Source: Allium sativum (taxonomy: Eukaryota; Streptophyta; Magnoliopsida; Asparagales; Amaryllidaceae). Taken from it: a stretch of 64,000 nucleotides of DNA. Both the position numbers and the translations under genes were made by a program. The notes under the pieces are model-generated. The model ran no database searches, was not told the DNA's origin, and was given only the letters and a program-made list of their open reading frames with translations. Of this stretch, positions 60,791-64,000 are shown in pieces. Positions within the stretch are counted from its first letter, which is position 1; each line of letters begins with the position of its first letter. The stretch covers positions 148,112,197 through 148,176,196 of the forward strand of contig CM060924.1 in the NCBI GenBank assembly GCA_030737875.1, in the 5' to 3' direction.

Positions 60791-63363
60791 GTGAAAACGA
60801 AGTTGAAAATATAAAATGAACTATAGTTGAAATTATAGAATGAACTATATTTATATATATAAATATAAATATAATTAAAAAGGACTAGAGGCCGTGCAGT
60901 TCGCGTTTCGGAATCGTAATTTGAAACGATTAGTACGAGGAATCCGACCATCGGATTTTCCCGAAACCGCAACCGCTGGGTTCGCCTTGGAAATATCTTT
61001 CCAACGGCACCAACCTTGTAAAAATCCAACGGTTGGATTGTCCGGAATGTTTAATTCAAATCTGAAGAAAAACAGCGCCAGAATCGTTTATATTTATATA
61101 CAAATATAAATATAATTAAATTAAATCGAATAACGACGCGGCAGTTCGAATTTTGAAACCGTAACTTCAATCGACTAGCGTGGAAGATCCGACCGTCGGA
61201 TTCTCACGAAACTGGAACCGTTGGGTTCGCTTTGGGAATATCTTCCCACTGATATAGACTTTGTAGAAATCCAACGGTTAGATTTTCCGATATGTGTAAA
61301 ACAAATTAGGAGAAAAACAGCGCCAGTGCCACGGCACGACCTGAAACGTCGTTTAATTAAATATGGCCATTTTTAAATAAATAAAAATGGCGAAAACTCG
61401 TTATAAAATATTATAAGCAACATTGATTGAAAATAAACCAATTAGGCTTGAATTGTTTGATATTTGATGGTTGTATGTGTTTGATACGAAAATAACACTA
61501 AATAACTGAAAGATGGATGTCGAATAATATGACCAAATAAAGAATCAATTTAAATTCTAATGACGAGAATTATTTGAAAAGGCCGAGCTAACCCTCACTT
61601 CAAATTATTTATCGAGCGATTCGAATTGGAAAATGCAAAGACGATTCAAGACCGACGATCTTCGTATAGGTTGGATGGGCGCTACTGAGGTTCCTGACCG
61701 GAGTAGATACCGGAAAGGGACGGAAGTAGTAGCCGTCTGAACGTATGTGTTGATTGGACGGATTTGCGAGGAATTGACGCCTCCGGTTTCGTTCTAACCC
61801 AGGGCGGACTTGTAAATGGATTGTGTGTCTGACATTGGATTTTGTTCTGTACTGATTGATCTCTGTTAAATATATATCTGTTTGGCGGCCGAGAATTTAT
61901 TCTTTTGCTTAACGCCCTTCACTGAGACGTACGAGCTCAGAGGTTATATATCGATGGAAATCAATCGTATGGAGTGGACTGCCTATGTGGCATGCCAAGA
62001 TGCTGTGATCAAGGCTTCTGTTGAAAAGCAAAGTCTTGTGGATGATGATCAAAGCAAGGTCTACGTGGCCTGGCTTTGTGTATTTCGTAGATTCGCGAGC
62101 CTCACACCTCGGTATGAGTTAAAAACGGGATACGGGCCGCTGGGAGAGCACGACGTTTCTTTCTAGCTATGGTGGTGTCAGTGACTTACCAGCCCTGACA
62201 TATATATCTATTTTTCACCTATGTGGTTGTTGGAATGCGAGGCGCCTCGATTATAGGTCTGTAAGGACTGGGAAACGTGTGTTCATGAATTGCCAATCCT
62301 CAAACGTAAGAGAGGACCGACCCAGCCGATCCAGGGGTTGCCCAGAGTGTGTAATCACGAGGCATTTGCTAGAGTGTCTCGAAGCGGAGAGGAGCTTGCC
62401 CCTTGCCTCGACTCATGACGGAAATCCAATTTCCAATACGAGATTACGGATTCGATTGTAACTTATATATGGCGACATAGTGGCATGGGACGCTCATGTC
62501 GCCTATGATTGATATTTATGATGCTATCCATTTTTGAAACATATATGCACTAGTAATAATATCAAATGATTTCGTTTTATACGTATCAAGCATATTTGGC
62601 TATTATAAGGTAAAACTCTATCCTCCGGCTTGCGTTGCATTGTGTGATGGGACCTGAGTCTTATAATGGCTTCATTCTTTCTAAAAGCATTGCGTTGTTT
62701 TAAAAGAATTTCTTTTGTTTTAATGCACTAGCAATCACTGGAGTAAACCCGTTCTGCGAAAGTGGCGTGGTCCTATGATCTGGTTATTACTGTTGTTTAA
62801 CTATTAAATAGATTCCTCATACCAGTCCCCATGACTGACTCGGTGTTTGTTTCACTTTGCAAACGCGGGTGCCCTTATTTTCACACGGGCAGCCTAGTAC
62901 ACAGGTGACAGGTTGTTTTTGGCTCTGCACTGCTGCATAGAGTGCATTTTTGGCTCATGGCGAGGCTGACTTCACAGAGACGACTTTGACATTTTCCGCC
63001 ATTACTATACTTATATTATGATTCCGCCACTGGCGATGCAGACTGATTTACTTTCTGTACTTCCTATTGTATGTATATGTACCGCCTTCGGCGATGTAGA
63101 CTGATACCCTTATTATGTCTCACTGTATGTATGTATTCCGCCTCTGGCGATGATGACTGATCACTTTCCTTTTTATTTACTAAGTTATATCCCACGTTAT
63201 GCTATTCTGATATTCCTACATGTTGTGATTCCGCTGTCATATCCATGTAAAATTATTTTATTTATTGTTTCTGCTATTATCTGTACCCTGCTATGATGAT
63301 TAATGTGTTATTTCCTAATGATTATCCTTAATACTGCCCCTCGGATTTCGGGATCGTCAGAGT

Positions 63364-63375
63364 TGGTATCAGAGC
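63364..63375 (+). promoter_or_regulatory. Primer-binding site of element G
   Basis: TGGTATCAGAGC is a perfect initiator Met-tRNA site, four bases after the LTR end at 63359. Confidence 0.93.
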
Positions 63376-63624
63376 TTTGGTTAACCTTAGTTCCGGGATC
63401 TAACACATTAAACACCTCGTCAAAATAGAATCAGTAGTGCTCTAATGCGAGTAGCTCATTAGAGATAGGATTAGCAATGTCCTATAATGAGCTAAGCAGA
63501 TTAGCAAAACAATTTGATCAGTACATCATCATTATCTTTCCTTGTATTCCCCTGCTTTATCATTTATGAAAATTATCAAATCTGTGAGCTTGACTCTTTT
63601 CTTGCTTATACAGTATTCTCTTAG
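63376..63624 (+). other. G leader between PBS and gag
   Basis: It contains the hairpin and, directly before the gag ATG, a pyrimidine-rich tract (near 63590-63624) with CAG at 63611-63613 and TTAG at 63621-63624. Either is a plausible 3' splice site. No ORF. Confidence 0.6.
63454..63492 (+). ncRNA. Post-PBS hairpin, element G
   Basis: The strongest version: GCTCATTA (63454-63461) pairs perfectly with TAATGAGC (63485-63492). A GAGA bulge follows, then TAGGAT pairs with GTCCTA (one G-U) around loop TAGCAAT. Bulge and loop sequences match A, B, C and E while stem bases differ in pairs. Confidence 0.6.
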
Positions 63625-64000
63625 ATGGCTACACGAGCAGTAGCAGCTAGAGGAGGCCGTGGAGGCCGAGGAGTGGCAGCAGGAGGACGGGGGAATATCC
63701 CCGTAGTAGTGGAAGGCCCTATTGTTCAGCCACCAGCACCAGAAGACTTTGAGCTAGATAAAGTAGCAAAGAGGTACAGAAATCTTGGGGGAAAACCTTT
63801 TACTGGCACTGGTACAGTGACCAAAGCTATAGCTTGGTTGAAGACCTGTGAGAAAATCTTCGAAGGCATGGGTATGGGAACCAACAACAAAGCCCGTCTT
63901 AGCATTTGGCTCCTTCAGGAGGAAGCAGAGCTGTGGTGGGATGCCATTACCTCAGAAGATGCAGCTGGTACTGTCAGAACTTGGGAGCAATTTAAAGCTA
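63625..64000 (+). CDS. G gag polyprotein, N-terminal 125 codons (runs off the window)
   Basis: ATG at 63625 follows TTAG immediately. The frame is open to the window end, with no stop. The N-terminus is Arg/Gly-rich (RGGRGGRG type). The retrotransposon Gag signature follows: a predicted helical region with AWLKTCEKIF and the WLLQEEAELWWD block, similar in layout to T1 Gag ([11 protein letters not shown]). Known gag families of Ty3/gypsy elements form the virus-like particle. Pol, if present, lies right of the window. Among the D/A/G-type LTRs only this element shows coding sequence, so it is the candidate helper. Confidence 0.88.
   Translation, partial: MATRAVAARGGRGGRGVAAGGRGNIPVVVEGPIVQPPAPEDFELDKVAKRYRNLGGKPFTGTGTVTKAIAWLKTCEKIFEGMGMGTNNKARLSIWLLQEEAELWWDAITSEDAAGTVRTWEQFKA

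Larger units (their letters stand above)
57495..63359 (+). mobile_element. Element G: 5' LTR (5865 bp)
   Basis: Starts TGTAATAACCC and ends GATCGTCA, four bases before a PBS. It is homologous to D, A and F in many blocks. Layout: U3 with motif units at 57838-57885 and 58008-58045; GC-rich leader 58330-58700 ending AAAG/GTAATTTC; 125-bp tandem repeats; a module shared with the A internal region (60180-60790); a second set of U3-like units (60950-60990, 61195-61232); then R/U5 blocks. The 58241-58687 and 61882-62166 ORFs show no domain. Left flank ATGGT (57490-57494) would be the target duplication. Confidence 0.88.

Noticed and set aside
61882..62166. 94-codon ORF in the G LTR
   Set aside because: The homologous block in A (40620-40905) does not keep the frame, so the conservation is nucleotide-level LTR conservation.

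Overview
The window looks like flowering-plant nuclear heterochromatin: AT-rich, without a convincing host gene, tRNA or rRNA, and built of LTR retrotransposons inserted into one another. The plant assignment rests on Ty3/gypsy chromovirus-type gag-pol, initiator-Met tRNA primer-binding sites (TGGTATCAGAGC) and very long LTRs. The species cannot be told from the sequence. I use letters A-H and T1/T2 for the elements.

Layout. Element A (minus strand) encloses everything: its 3' LTR starts at 38006 and runs left, and its 5' LTR starts at 39520 and runs right. Both LTRs are interrupted within the window. On the left, element B (minus; 5' LTR 31379-37944, internal 29619-31378, 3' LTR from 29618 leftwards) sits in A's 3' LTR. 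Element C (minus; 5' LTR 23856-29460, 3' LTR 1777-5066) sits in B's 3' LTR. C's internal region is split by D (plus; a solo LTR, 5409-22723), and D is split by T1 (plus; 10516-22171), a nearly intact Tekay/Del-like element with GGTAG target-site duplications. C's 3' LTR is broken at 1777 by H, a DNA-transposon-like or captured segment (647-1776). H in turn holds F, an LTR whose last 646 bp open the window. On the right, element E (plus, from 41220) sits in A's 5' LTR. It has two 5.8-kb-class LTRs and only 537 bp between them. T2 (minus, a relative of T1) interrupts E's 3' LTR at 52708. T2 is broken at 57495 by G (plus), which has a 5.87-kb 5' LTR, a PBS and the beginning of gag at the window edge.

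Coding content is confined to T1 gag-pol (13965-18340, one frameshift in integrase), a T2 integrase remnant (56588-57494) and G gag (63625-64000, running off the end). A, B, C and E have PBS, polypurine tract and LTRs but no gag-pol, so they look non-autonomous.

The most interesting signals are at RNA level. (1) A base-paired hairpin with compensatory changes lies just downstream of the PBS in G, E, C, B and A. It is a candidate packaging or dimerisation signal linking the coding element G to the non-coding ones. (2) Two tandem stem-loop domains with compensatory changes lie in the T1/T2 LTR. (3) In both T1 and G a good 3' splice site ends at or 1 nt before the gag ATG. In T1 a consensus 5' splice site lies inside the LTR, suggesting that the multi-kilobase leader, PBS included, is spliced out to make gag mRNA. 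(4) Several short motifs are shared by otherwise diverged LTRs.
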